From the NCBI GenBank assembly GCA_021325375.1, contig JAJPHG010000018.1, forward strand, positions 148,730 through 212,729: a stretch of DNA of 64,000 bases, given 5' to 3'. Position numbers and translations under genes: made by a program. This stretch comes from Alphaproteobacteria bacterium. Its GTDB lineage: Bacteria > Pseudomonadota > Alphaproteobacteria > Micropepsales > Micropepsaceae. The notes under the pieces were generated by a model. The model was not told the DNA's origin and ran no database searches. It saw nothing but the letters and a program-made list of their open reading frames with translations. Each line of letters starts with the position of its first letter. Position 1 is the stretch's first letter. Of this stretch, positions 7,791 to 14,145 are shown in pieces.

Positions 7791-7856
7791 GACGCGGCAG
7801 ACTCAAAATCCAGCGCCCGCAAGGGCATGTCGGTTCGATTCCGACCTCGGGCACCA
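7791..7856 (+). pseudogene. 3' fragment of a tRNA-Leu(CAA) gene; island attachment-site scar
   Basis: The sequence reads as the 3' part of a leucine tRNA. It has an anticodon loop CTCAAAA (7802-7808, anticodon CAA at 7804-7806), a variable arm with stem GCCC/GGGC, a T arm (GTCGG TTCGATT CCGAC), acceptor strand CTCGGGC and CCA at 7854-7856. The matching 5' acceptor strand GCCCGAG and a full D arm are absent upstream, so it cannot fold as a tRNA. The anticodon stem is broken: only the top two of five pairs form (7797-7801 against 7809-7813). A stem CTGGA/TCCAG would restore it, which suggests the left half came with the island. Confidence 0.8.
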
Positions 7857-7884
7857 GCCTTCGCTCGCGAAGCGAGAGAAGGCT
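7856..7884 (+). terminator. hairpin immediately after the tRNA-Leu fragment
   Basis: Arms AGCCTTC (7856-7862) and GAAGGCT (7878-7884) with an inner CTCGC/GCGAG stem form a strong hairpin starting on the last base of the tRNA fragment. No T-run follows, so it is either a factor-assisted terminator of the former tRNA gene or a REP-like repeat. Confidence 0.45.
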
Positions 7885-7898
7885 GTCGCGCCGTAGCC

Positions 7899-7971
7899 GT
7901 CCGTAGCGACAGCGTACGGACGGGCGAAGGCGGACCGGTTGCCGCGGTCGATACGCTGTCGCTATCGACCG
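7899..7971. repeat. two hairpins sharing a 13-nt core with different stems
   Basis: GTCCG-TAGCGACAGCGTA-CGGAC occupies 7899-7921. A second hairpin, CGGTCGATA/TATCGACCG, occupies 7945-7971 and carries the same TAGCGACAGCGTA core on the minus strand. The stems differ but remain paired. A third relative with core TAGCGTCAGCGTA lies within the repeat at 42099-42162. This looks like a small palindromic repeat family. Confidence 0.55.
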
Positions 7972-8046
7972 GCTCGGCAAGCCAGTCTTCACAAAATCTA
8001 CCCTTGGTAGTTTCCATTTCCTGCTCTGTAATTGCGCGTCGAATCG

Positions 8047-9090
8047 ATGAGCGCGCGCGGCATGAGGACGGCGGAGTTCGAGTTTCGGGTGCCGGAGCGG
8101 CTGATACCGTCCAGGCCGCGCGAATTGCGCGGCGGACGCCGCGGCGACGCGCGGCTGGTGGTGCTCGACCGCGCGCGCGAAAGGATCGAGCACGCCCAGT
8201 TCCGCGATCTCAAATCCTGGCTCGACAAGGGCGACGCGCTCGTCGTCAACAACAGCCTCGTCATGCACGACCGGCTCCACGGCGAATGCGCGGACGGCAG
8301 GGTTTCGCTCATCCTGTTCGGCCAGCACCCCGACGGCTGGCTCGCGCAAGTAAGCCCCGCGCGGCATGCGCGGCGCGGGCGCCGGATCCGCATCGGCGGC
8401 GGCGAGGTGCGCGCGGTGCTGCTGCGTCCGGATGCGGACGATTTGTGGGTCGTGCGGTTCGAGTTCGAGGGCGATTTCCACGACGTGCTGCAGCGCTTCG
8501 GACGGCGCCACGCGGCCGCGCTGCAGGACCTGAGCAAGCGCATGCAGAGCTATCGCAACGTCTATGCCACCGAGCCGGGCTCGCTCGAAGTGCCGTCGGC
8601 GGGGTTGCATTTCACGCAGGCGATCCTCGCCGGGCTGCGCGCCAAGGGCGTCGATATCGTGCCCATCACCCTTCATATCGGGCTTTCGGAAGCCTATCGC
8701 CATATCTCGGCGCGCGACGTCGAGGACCATGAGGTCGGCGCGGAATGGTTCCGGGTGAATGACGCATCCGCGCGCGCGCTCAACGCGGCGCGCAGGCGCG
8801 GCGGTCGCCTCGTCGCCGTGGGAACGACGTCCACTCGCACGCTCGAAACGGTGGCGCAGCGCGGCGAGCCGTTCCGCGCGCGCGAGGGCTGGTCCGACCT
8901 CTATATCCGCCCGGGATACCGCTACAAGGCGGTCGATGCGATGCTGACCAACCTGCACCAGCCGCGCTCGAGCCATCTGATGCTCGTCGCCGCCTTTGCC
9001 GGCAAGGACTTCACGCTCGCCGCCTATCGCGAGATCGTGCGGAAGGAGTATCGTTTCGACCTTTTCGGCGACTGCATGCTGATCGTGTGA
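8047..9090 (+). CDS. queA: QueA family S-adenosylmethionine:tRNA ribosyltransferase-isomerase
   Basis: 347 residues from ATG 8047. QueA transfers and isomerises the ribosyl moiety of SAM onto 7-aminomethyl-deazaguanine in tRNA to make epoxyqueuosine. Family motifs are clear: DALVVNNSLVMHDRL near the N-terminus, SLEVPSAGLHFTQAILAGL, the LHIGLSEAYRHIS segment, AVGTTSTRTLE, and TNLHQPRSSHLMLVAAFAG near the end. The length fits the family. The N-terminal segment (FEFRVPERLIPSRPRELRGG) is shorter and more divergent than in typical QueA, so a QueA-like paralogue is possible. It is the first chromosomal gene after the island junction. No tgt gene is adjacent. Confidence 0.85.
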   Translation: MSARGMRTAEFEFRVPERLIPSRPRELRGGRRGDARLVVLDRARERIEHAQFRDLKSWLDKGDALVVNNSLVMHDRLHGECADGRVSLILFGQHPDGWLAQVSPARHARRGRRIRIGGGEVRAVLLRPDADDLWVVRFEFEGDFHDVLQRFGRRHAAALQDLSKRMQSYRNVYATEPGSLEVPSAGLHFTQAILAGLRAKGVDIVPITLHIGLSEAYRHISARDVEDHEVGAEWFRVNDASARALNAARRRGGRLVAVGTTSTRTLETVAQRGEPFRAREGWSDLYIRPGYRYKAVDAMLTNLHQPRSSHLMLVAAFAGKDFTLAAYREIVRKEYRFDLFGDCMLIV

Positions 9091-9102
9091 CGCAAACAAA
9101 AT

Positions 9103-9280
9103 TGTCATGGCCCGCGAATGTGGGCCACCCAGGTTATGCAGCAGTGCCCTTTTTGAATGGTTCACGCGCAGACGCGGAGTCGCGGGAAGATAACGAACCT
9201 CTGCGGCTCCGCGTCTCCGCGTGAGTCCGTCCAGATCGAGCAGAACCCAGCTGGGTGGCCCGCATTCGCAGGCCATGACA
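9103..9280. repeat. MITE-like element, copy 1 (178 bp, 30-bp inverted ends)
   Basis: The ends are inverted: TGTCATGGCCCGCGAATG at the left and CATTCGCAGGCCATGACA at the right. About 30 bp per arm continue as CGGGCCACCCAG/CTGGGTGGCCCG with very few mismatches. Inside, TCACGCGCAGACGCGGAG (9162-9179) pairs with CTCCGCGTCTCCGCGTGA (9207-9224) at 17 of 18 positions. No coding potential. It lies between two convergent genes, as does copy 2 at 20555-20722. Confidence 0.8.
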
Positions 9281-9313
9281 CTGGATTGGACAGGTCAACT
9301 GCGAAGGCCGGCG

Positions 9314-11059
9314 TCAATCCACGTTGCGCCAGATGCCATGGCCGAGGTTGAGGTTTTCAGGCGCGCCGCGCATCACGCGCTCGATGCGGGCGAGATAGGC
9401 CAAAGCCCAACGGCGGCACCAGTCGTCGACGTTCTCGCCTTCGGCCGGATCCGGCAGGTGCTCGAGCTCCATCGCCACGCGTCCGTCGCGCCAGGTGGCG
9501 TGCCACCACAAGGATCGCGCGCCGAGCTTGTGGATGATGCGCGGCACGAAGGTGGCGAGCGTGATGGGACGGCCGAGGAATTCGAAGGCGAGGCTGTGGC
9601 CGCTCTCCGGCGACTCCGCCGCGAAGCCGACCAGCGTGCCGCGCTCGATCTGCTTGAACAGCTCGCGGAACGACGCGTTGCCGCGCGCCGAGATGCGCAT
9701 CGGCGCCTCGCCCTCGATCACCGGATCGGGTCCCGCGAAGCCGAAACCGCGGAACGCCCGGCCGCAGGTCTGCATGTAGCGCACGCCCGCCGCCAGCGGT
9801 CCCATATGCGTCGTCACGACGACGCAGCGCGCGCCTTGCGGCAGCCGGTCGATAGCGGTCTCGGGCGCGTGGTCGATCAGCGCGTCGATCTCATGGGCGC
9901 GCTCCGGCGCCGAGAGCCACCAGTCGCGCAGCAGCGCGTCGGCGTTCTGACCCCAATGGAGCCTTTCGAGCCATGCGTCCTCGGTCCACACCGACTTATC
10001 GGCGAGCTCCCAGGCCCAGCGCGATCGCTCGTTCCAGATGTTGGGAGGAGGCTTGCGGCCGCGCAGCGCGGCAAGCCCGTCCGCCAGCGTGCGCGGCAGG
10101 CTGCGCGCGCCGACCTGCGAGAGCTTGAGGCCGCATTGGCGCATCGCCTCGTGATTGCCGGACTGAAGATGCAGCACATAGAGATCGCGCAGCGACGCCT
10201 CGTCGTCGGGACGAAGCGCGAGCGCTTCCTCGAACGCGGCCACGGCGCGCTCGGTATCGCGCACGCCGCGCAGAGCGCGCCCGCGCGCACGGGCATGACG
10301 GAAGGTATCCTCCGGCGTCATCGGCTCGTTGGCGCGCGCGCTGGTGCGCAGCGCGCTCAGCGCGTCGTCGTGGCTGCTCTCGCTGATCAGGAGCTCCGCG
10401 CGCCACAGCCATGGGCCCGCCTGCGCCGGCAGCAGCACCGCCGCGCCGTCGCACAAGGAGATCGCAAGCGGCCTTTGGCGCGCGCGCACCAGCGCGAAGA
10501 TCCATTCGCGCAGTATCGCGAGCAGCGCCGCCGTTCCGTCCTCGAGCGCGCCGCGCTCCTCCCGCGCCTGCTCGAGCCGCCCGGCCGCGACGAGGGCGAT
10601 GACGCGCGCCGCGCGGAACAGCGCGATGTCGGGATCGAGCGCGATGGCAGCGTCGATGGCGTCGACCGCGCCGGCCGCGTCGCCGGTCATGAGCAGCGCC
10701 TGGCCTTGCAGGTTCTTGAGCGCCGCGGATCTGGGAATCGCCGCGACCGCCTGGTCGAGGTGCCGCAGCGCCTCGTCCGGCACGTCCAGCCGAAGCAGGA
10801 GCTGACCCACGAGCTGCGCGGTGCGCGCATCGAAGGGGTGGCGGTCGAGGGCCGCACGCGCCGCCTCCAGCGCGTCGCCGCCGCGCTCCTGGCGCATCAG
10901 CACGCGTGCGTGGAGGATGCGCGCCTCTATCGTGGCCGTGTCGTCCGCGATGAGCTGCGCGAGCATGCGCTGGGCCGCCTCGAGATCGCCGGCGTCGGCG
11001 AGCGCCTGCGCCTCCTGGAGCGACGGCATGGCAGGTGCGGGTGTCGTGGGCGCCGGCAA
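9314..11059 (-). CDS. TPR protein with C-terminal lipid A acyltransferase-like domain
   Basis: 581 residues. Residues about 12-320 are consecutive tetratricopeptide-like helical pairs (for example AQALADAGDLEAAQRMLAQL, DALEAARAALDRHPFDARTA, AVAAFEEALALRPDDEASLR). Residues about 340-581 resemble the LpxL/HtrB lysophospholipid acyltransferase fold (RCVVVTTHMGPLAAGVRYMQ, then SLWWHATWRDGRVAMELEHL). In LpxL enzymes the catalytic motif is H-x4-D/E; here His418 is followed four residues later by Ala, so the usual acidic residue is missing. It may be a divergent transferase or a binding domain. No signal peptide. It lies 9 bp downstream of the radical-SAM gene, so the two are surely co-transcribed. 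Confidence 0.65.
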   Translation of the reverse strand: MPAPTTPAPAMPSLQEAQALADAGDLEAAQRMLAQLIADDTATIEARILHARVLMRQERGGDALEAARAALDRHPFDARTAQLVGQLLLRLDVPDEALRHLDQAVAAIPRSAALKNLQGQALLMTGDAAGAVDAIDAAIALDPDIALFRAARVIALVAAGRLEQAREERGALEDGTAALLAILREWIFALVRARQRPLAISLCDGAAVLLPAQAGPWLWRAELLISESSHDDALSALRTSARANEPMTPEDTFRHARARGRALRGVRDTERAVAAFEEALALRPDDEASLRDLYVLHLQSGNHEAMRQCGLKLSQVGARSLPRTLADGLAALRGRKPPPNIWNERSRWAWELADKSVWTEDAWLERLHWGQNADALLRDWWLSAPERAHEIDALIDHAPETAIDRLPQGARCVVVTTHMGPLAAGVRYMQTCGRAFRGFGFAGPDPVIEGEAPMRISARGNASFRELFKQIERGTLVGFAAESPESGHSLAFEFLGRPITLATFVPRIIHKLGARSLWWHATWRDGRVAMELEHLPDPAEGENVDDWCRRWALAYLARIERVMRGAPENLNLGHGIWRNVD

Positions 11060-11068
11060 TGCTTGGGC

Positions 11069-12199
11069 CTATTGCGCGGCGATGGTGTCCGCCGCGTGCA
11101 TCGGAGCCTTGGCCTGCCGCGCGGCGAAATCGAAGACGAAGATGCGGCGCAGCGATTCCATCATCTCGAGCCAGCCAGAGAACGCCTCGGCATCGGCCAG
11201 GTCCTCGGGCCGCGGCGCGAGCTTGGTCGACCAGCCGCCGCTCATGATCCGGCATTGCGAGCAATCCAGATCCGGCGTGCAGCACTTGATCTCTTTGCGC
11301 TCCAGATCGGCGCCGTAATAATGCATCAAGGGCGTGATGCGCGAGCCGCAATCGGGCGCGATGCCGTTCGCGTCGACCGGATGCAGAGGCTCTTCGCGCG
11401 TCGACCAGGCGTTGTAGTTCTTGGAATAGAGGACCGTCTCGGGGAAGTCCTCCATCAGGTCGAGCACCGTGCGCTCGGCGTGCTTGAGGTCCTCGCCCGA
11501 CAGCATCGGCGTGTCGTCGGGGCGGCTGACGCGGAAGAACTGGTCGTCATTGGCATCGCCATGGCTGAGCTTGGCGAGATACGTCACCGTCGGCGAATAG
11601 AGATTGAAGGTCAGCGGCAATCCGTTGTCGCGGCACAATTCGGCGATGGTGCGCGCGCCGTCCAGGTTCCAGCGCGACAGCGTGTAGTAGACGATCGCGC
11701 GCGGGTCGCCGCGATAGTTGCGGAACGCCTTCTTGTAGGCGGCGGCGCCGCGCATCTTGCGGTCGGTCTCCTCGTCGCCCGCCCACATCGAGATCGAGAT
11801 GCGGAAGGGGACGGCGGCGTCGATCTTGATCGTGCCGTTGGTGCCGACATTGCCGTATTGGAAATGGCCGGCCGCCGCCATCAGGCGCTCCTGGTGCAGC
11901 GCGGGCTCGGCGCCGACGAAATAGGCCATCGACACCTGGCGCTCGGTCTCCTTGGCGAAGAAGGTTTCCCATTCCTCGACCGCCTGGCGCTCGGTGATCT
12001 CCTTCAGGCCGGATTCGAAATAGTAGCAGCCCTCGCATTTGAGGTTGCAGCGCTGGGTCACCTCGTAGAAGGCGGGCTTGCGGAAGACGCGGATGGTCTG
12101 CTTGGCGGCCTCGTAGCGCTCCGCGAGGTCCGGGCGCGGCTCCACGAGCTCGCGAACGCGCCTGAGAACGACGCGCGGATCGGACGCGGCGTACGCCAT
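11069..12199 (-). CDS. radical SAM protein of unknown substrate
   Basis: 376 residues. The radical-SAM cluster motif CNLKCEGC has cysteines 51, 55 and 58, in the AFYEVTQR-C context typical of the family, followed by a FVGAEPALH segment in the GGEP-like position and GNVGTNGT. A second cysteine set near the C-terminus (DCGSR; IKCCTPDLDCSQC) suggests a SPASM/twitch-like auxiliary cluster, as in peptide- and sugar-modifying enzymes. No signal peptide. It is the first gene of a two-gene operon with the TPR-acyltransferase-like protein. No small precursor peptide is obvious next to it. The substrate cannot be inferred. Confidence 0.75.
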   Translation of the reverse strand: MAYAASDPRVVLRRVRELVEPRPDLAERYEAAKQTIRVFRKPAFYEVTQRCNLKCEGCYYFESGLKEITERQAVEEWETFFAKETERQVSMAYFVGAEPALHQERLMAAAGHFQYGNVGTNGTIKIDAAVPFRISISMWAGDEETDRKMRGAAAYKKAFRNYRGDPRAIVYYTLSRWNLDGARTIAELCRDNGLPLTFNLYSPTVTYLAKLSHGDANDDQFFRVSRPDDTPMLSGEDLKHAERTVLDLMEDFPETVLYSKNYNAWSTREEPLHPVDANGIAPDCGSRITPLMHYYGADLERKEIKCCTPDLDCSQCRIMSGGWSTKLAPRPEDLADAEAFSGWLEMMESLRRIFVFDFAARQAKAPMHAADTIAAQ

Positions 12200-12361
12200 A
12201 ATAGTTCCCCAAAACCGGCCGGTTCGGCCTCACCGTCCCCAGGGTGTCAGGAAGCTGACCGAAAATCCACATTCAATTCCGTATAGAGCCGAACTTTGGC
12301 GGGATTCCGCGGGAAAGTTCCCGGGCGGCCAGCCCGGTGCCGTCTCGCCTGAACCTGATGG

Positions 12362-12466
12362 GTCATCCTTCGAGGGCCGCTTCGCGGCCACCTCAGGATG
12401 ACGCGCTGGTTGTTAGAGTAGGTCCGTCACCCTGAGGTGCGAGCGAAGCGAGCCTCGAAGGGCGAC
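12362..12466. repeat. two palindromic repeats of the GTCAYCC...GGRTGAC type
   Basis: Unit 1 (12362-12402) is GTCATCCTTCGAGG, a GGCCGC/GCGGCC hairpin, then CCTCAGGATGAC. Unit 2 (12426-12466) is GTCACCCTGAGG, a GCGAGCGAAGCGAGC core, then CCTCGAAGGGCGAC, in the opposite orientation. The same family is found at 42034-42162. Such repeats are widespread between genes in alphaproteobacteria. Confidence 0.7.
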
Positions 12467-12486
12467 GGGCCGCTTGGCGCCGCCCC

Positions 12487-12523
12487 AAAACAAGAAACCC
12501 GCGCCGGATTTCTCCGGCGCGGG
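12487..12523 (-). terminator. rho-independent terminator of the 12595-12933 gene
   Basis: A perfect 11-bp stem CCCGCGCCGGA (12498-12508)/TCCGGCGCGGG (12513-12523) with a 4-nt loop is followed on the minus strand by TTTCTTGTTTT (12497-12487). It lies about 70 bp after the stop of the minus-strand gene and is oriented for it. Confidence 0.8.
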
Positions 12524-12594
12524 CTCTTGCTTGAAGGTCGTACGGCCCTATGGGGAGGGGCTTACCACGGACCGCACGCCTCAAGAACTGGTCG

Positions 12595-12933
12595 TCAGAG
12601 GACGATCTCGCCGATGAAGGCGCCCGTGTAAGGGTTCACCTCGACGAACACGACGCGGCCGAAGCGGTCGTAGGAACGAACGACATAGCGGTCGTGATAG
12701 AAATACGGGTCGCCGACGAAGCGCACATAGTTGTGGCGGCGCAGCTCGCCGAAGATCCGGTCGCGCTCGACGATGCGGCCGAAGCCGGGCCTCCAATAGC
12801 GGTCATGCGCGCCGACGCGGTGCTCGAAGCGGTCGGGGACGCCGTCGTGATTGCGGTCGGTCGCCATCGCTGCGTTGGTTCCGGCAAGGGTCATCACCGC
12901 GACCGCCGCCAGCAGGGCCTTTTTGACAAACAT
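12595..12933 (-). CDS. secreted PepSY-like small protein
   Basis: 112 residues from the ATG at 12933, which has GAGGAG six bases upstream; an ATG at 12939 directly abuts that sequence and is less likely. An N-terminal signal peptide (FVKKALLAAVAVMTLAG, cleavage near AMA-TD) is followed by DRNHDGVPDRFEHR, a short Ca-binding-like acidic stretch. The end (RYVVRSYDRFGRVVFVEVNP, TGAFIGEI) resembles a PepSY-type repeat. It is probably periplasmic. It is divergent from a second PepSY-like gene and a two-component system, which suggests that system may control it. A terminator lies downstream. Confidence 0.7.
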   Translation of the reverse strand: MFVKKALLAAVAVMTLAGTNAAMATDRNHDGVPDRFEHRVGAHDRYWRPGFGRIVERDRIFGELRRHNYVRFVGDPYFYHDRYVVRSYDRFGRVVFVEVNPYTGAFIGEIVL

Positions 12934-13049
12934 TTTCATCTCCTCTTCTCTCTGCCTTTTCGGGCCTATGTTGGAAGCGGTCCGACTGGAGCCGCCGTTC
13001 CATGTCGCGTAAGATGGCACCGCGCTCCTGAACGCGTTCTGGACGGTGC

Positions 13050-13066
13050 GTTCATTCGTCGTTCAT
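13050..13066 (+). promoter_or_regulatory. PhoP-box-like direct repeat upstream of the two-component operon
   Basis: GTTCAT-TCGTC-GTTCAT is a direct repeat with an 11-bp period; the match extends as GTTCATTCG in both copies. OmpR/PhoP-type regulators bind direct hexamers separated by 5 bp. It lies between the divergent PepSY genes, 23 bp before the 13090 start and about 117 bp from the other start, so it could serve autoregulation. Not proven. Confidence 0.5.
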
Positions 13067-13089
13067 TCGCACGAGCCTAGAAAAAGCCC

Positions 13090-13452
13090 ATGCGTAGCCG
13101 TGTAATTCCTTGTATCGCCTTCATTTTCGGCTTGCTCGCCGCAGGCGCTGCACCGGCTTGGGAAAACGCCGACGCGCCCTCGCTCGACCGCATCCTCCCG
13201 CAAATCCGCGAACGCCATCCCGGCAAGTTCTATGACGCGGAAGGTCCGTGGCGCGGTCCCGACGGACAATGGCGCTATCGCCTGAAATGGATGACGCCGG
13301 AGGGACGCATCGTGTGGTTCGACGCCGACGCGCGCACCGGCCGCGTGCTCAGCCCCGAATTCGACCGCATGCGTCCGCCGCCGGTGGTCCGCGAGGAGCG
13401 CCGCTTCGAGCGCGACAGGCCGTGGGGCGATCGCCCGCGCCGCCCGAGATAG
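13090..13452 (+). CDS. periplasmic PepSY-domain protein
   Basis: 120 residues. A signal peptide (RSRVIPCIAFIFGLLAAGAA, cleavage near PAWA) is followed by a single PepSY domain: SLDRILPQIRERHPGKFYDA, then WRYRLKWMTPEGRIVWFDAD and the TGRVL end. The tail is Arg/Pro-rich (FERDRPWGDRPRRPR). PepSY proteins next to PhoP/PhoQ-like systems are common and may act as periplasmic modulators of the sensor, which is an inference here. The stop is 9 bp before the response-regulator start, so it is the first gene of a three-gene operon. Confidence 0.8.
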   Translation: MRSRVIPCIAFIFGLLAAGAAPAWENADAPSLDRILPQIRERHPGKFYDAEGPWRGPDGQWRYRLKWMTPEGRIVWFDADARTGRVLSPEFDRMRPPPVVREERRFERDRPWGDRPRRPR

Positions 13453-13461
13453 GAACACGCC

Positions 13462-14145
13462 ATGCGCATCCTTCTCGTCGAGGACGACCGCGACCTGCAG
13501 CGGCTGCTCAAGAAGGCGCTGAGCGACGCGGGCTATGTCGTCGACACGGCGGGCGACGGCGAGGAAGGGCATTTCCTCGGCGACACCGAGCCCTATGACG
13601 CGGTGATCCTCGACCTCGGCCTGCCCAAGCTCGACGGCGTGCGCGTGCTCGAGAAATGGCGCAAGGACGGACGCAAGATGCCGGTGCTCATCCTGACCGC
13701 GCGCGACCGCTGGAGCGACAAGGTCGCCGGCTTCGACGCCGGCGCCGACGACTATCTGGCCAAGCCCTTCTATACCGAGGAGCTGCTCGCGCGCGTCCGC
13801 GCCTTGCTGCGCCGTGCGGCGGGTTTCGCCACGTCCGAGATCGAGATCGGCCCGCTGCAGATCGACACCCGCGCCAGCCGCGTCACGATGGACGGCAATC
13901 CCGTCAAGCTCACCAGCCTGGAATACCGCCTGCTCGCCTATCTCGCCCATCACCGCGGCAAGGTCGTGTCGCGCACCGAACTGGTGGAGCATCTCTACGA
14001 CCAGGACTTCGATCGCGACTCCAACACGATCGAGGTCTTCGTCGGACGTTTGCGCAAGAAACTCGACCCCAATCTCATCCAGACGGTGCGCGGCCTTGGC
14101 TATTGCCTCGAAGTTCCGGGCGCTTCGGATCGCGCCGAAGCTTGA
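13462..14145 (+). CDS. OmpR/PhoP-family response regulator
   Basis: 227 residues. The receiver domain (1-115) has the acidic pair EDD (7-9), phospho-acceptor Asp51 (ILDLGLPKLDG), Thr79 and Lys101 (DDYLAKPF). The C-terminal winged helix (about 130-220) has LTSLEYRLLAYLAHHRGKVV, SNTIEVFVGRLRKKL and TVRGLGYCLE. It is a DNA-binding transcription regulator, probably controlling its own operon through the direct repeat at 13050-13066. It sits between a PepSY gene and its cognate kinase, whose coding region probably starts inside this gene. Confidence 0.9.
   Translation: MRILLVEDDRDLQRLLKKALSDAGYVVDTAGDGEEGHFLGDTEPYDAVILDLGLPKLDGVRVLEKWRKDGRKMPVLILTARDRWSDKVAGFDAGADDYLAKPFYTEELLARVRALLRRAAGFATSEIEIGPLQIDTRASRVTMDGNPVKLTSLEYRLLAYLAHHRGKVVSRTELVEHLYDQDFDRDSNTIEVFVGRLRKKLDPNLIQTVRGLGYCLEVPGASDRAEA

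Larger units (their letters stand above)
1..7856. mobile_element. right part of an integrated mobilizable element (genomic island)
   Basis: The stretch holds a relaxase tail, iteron-like repeats, two toxin-antitoxin type systems (hipBA and abiE) and unknown cargo genes. It stops at a 3' tRNA-Leu fragment ending in CCA at 7856, after which ordinary chromosomal genes begin. Base composition is visibly less GC-rich than the DNA after 8 kb. Integration at a tRNA 3' end normally leaves one intact tRNA and one 3' fragment. The fragment is here, so the intact tRNA-Leu and an integrase gene are inferred to lie left of base 1. No integrase or transposase is visible inside the window. Confidence 0.75.
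7550..8046. other. island-chromosome junction, no gene seen
   Basis: About 500 bp without a convincing gene. From 7550 to 7768 I see no repeat or known site and no integrase remnant. Then follow a 22-nt palindrome (7769-7790), a tRNA-Leu 3' fragment (7791-7856), a hairpin directly downstream of it (7856-7884) and two further hairpins (7899-7921 and 7945-7971). The presumed queA start is at 8047. Confidence 0.6.
12200..12594. other. intergenic region with two palindromic repeats and a terminator
   Basis: 395 bp without a gene. It contains the leader of the radical-SAM gene (12200-12300, no recognised promoter), the repeat pair at 12362-12466 and the terminator at 12487-12523. I see no small gene; in-frame stretches here are repeat-derived. 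Confidence 0.5.

Noticed and set aside
7791..7856. A functional tRNA-Leu gene.
   Set aside because: The 5' acceptor strand and D arm are missing and the anticodon stem is mostly unpaired.
12362..12466. Start of a CRISPR array (repeated palindromic units).
   Set aside because: Only two units in opposite orientation, no spacers of regular length, no cas genes. They belong to an intergenic repeat family also found at 42034-42162.
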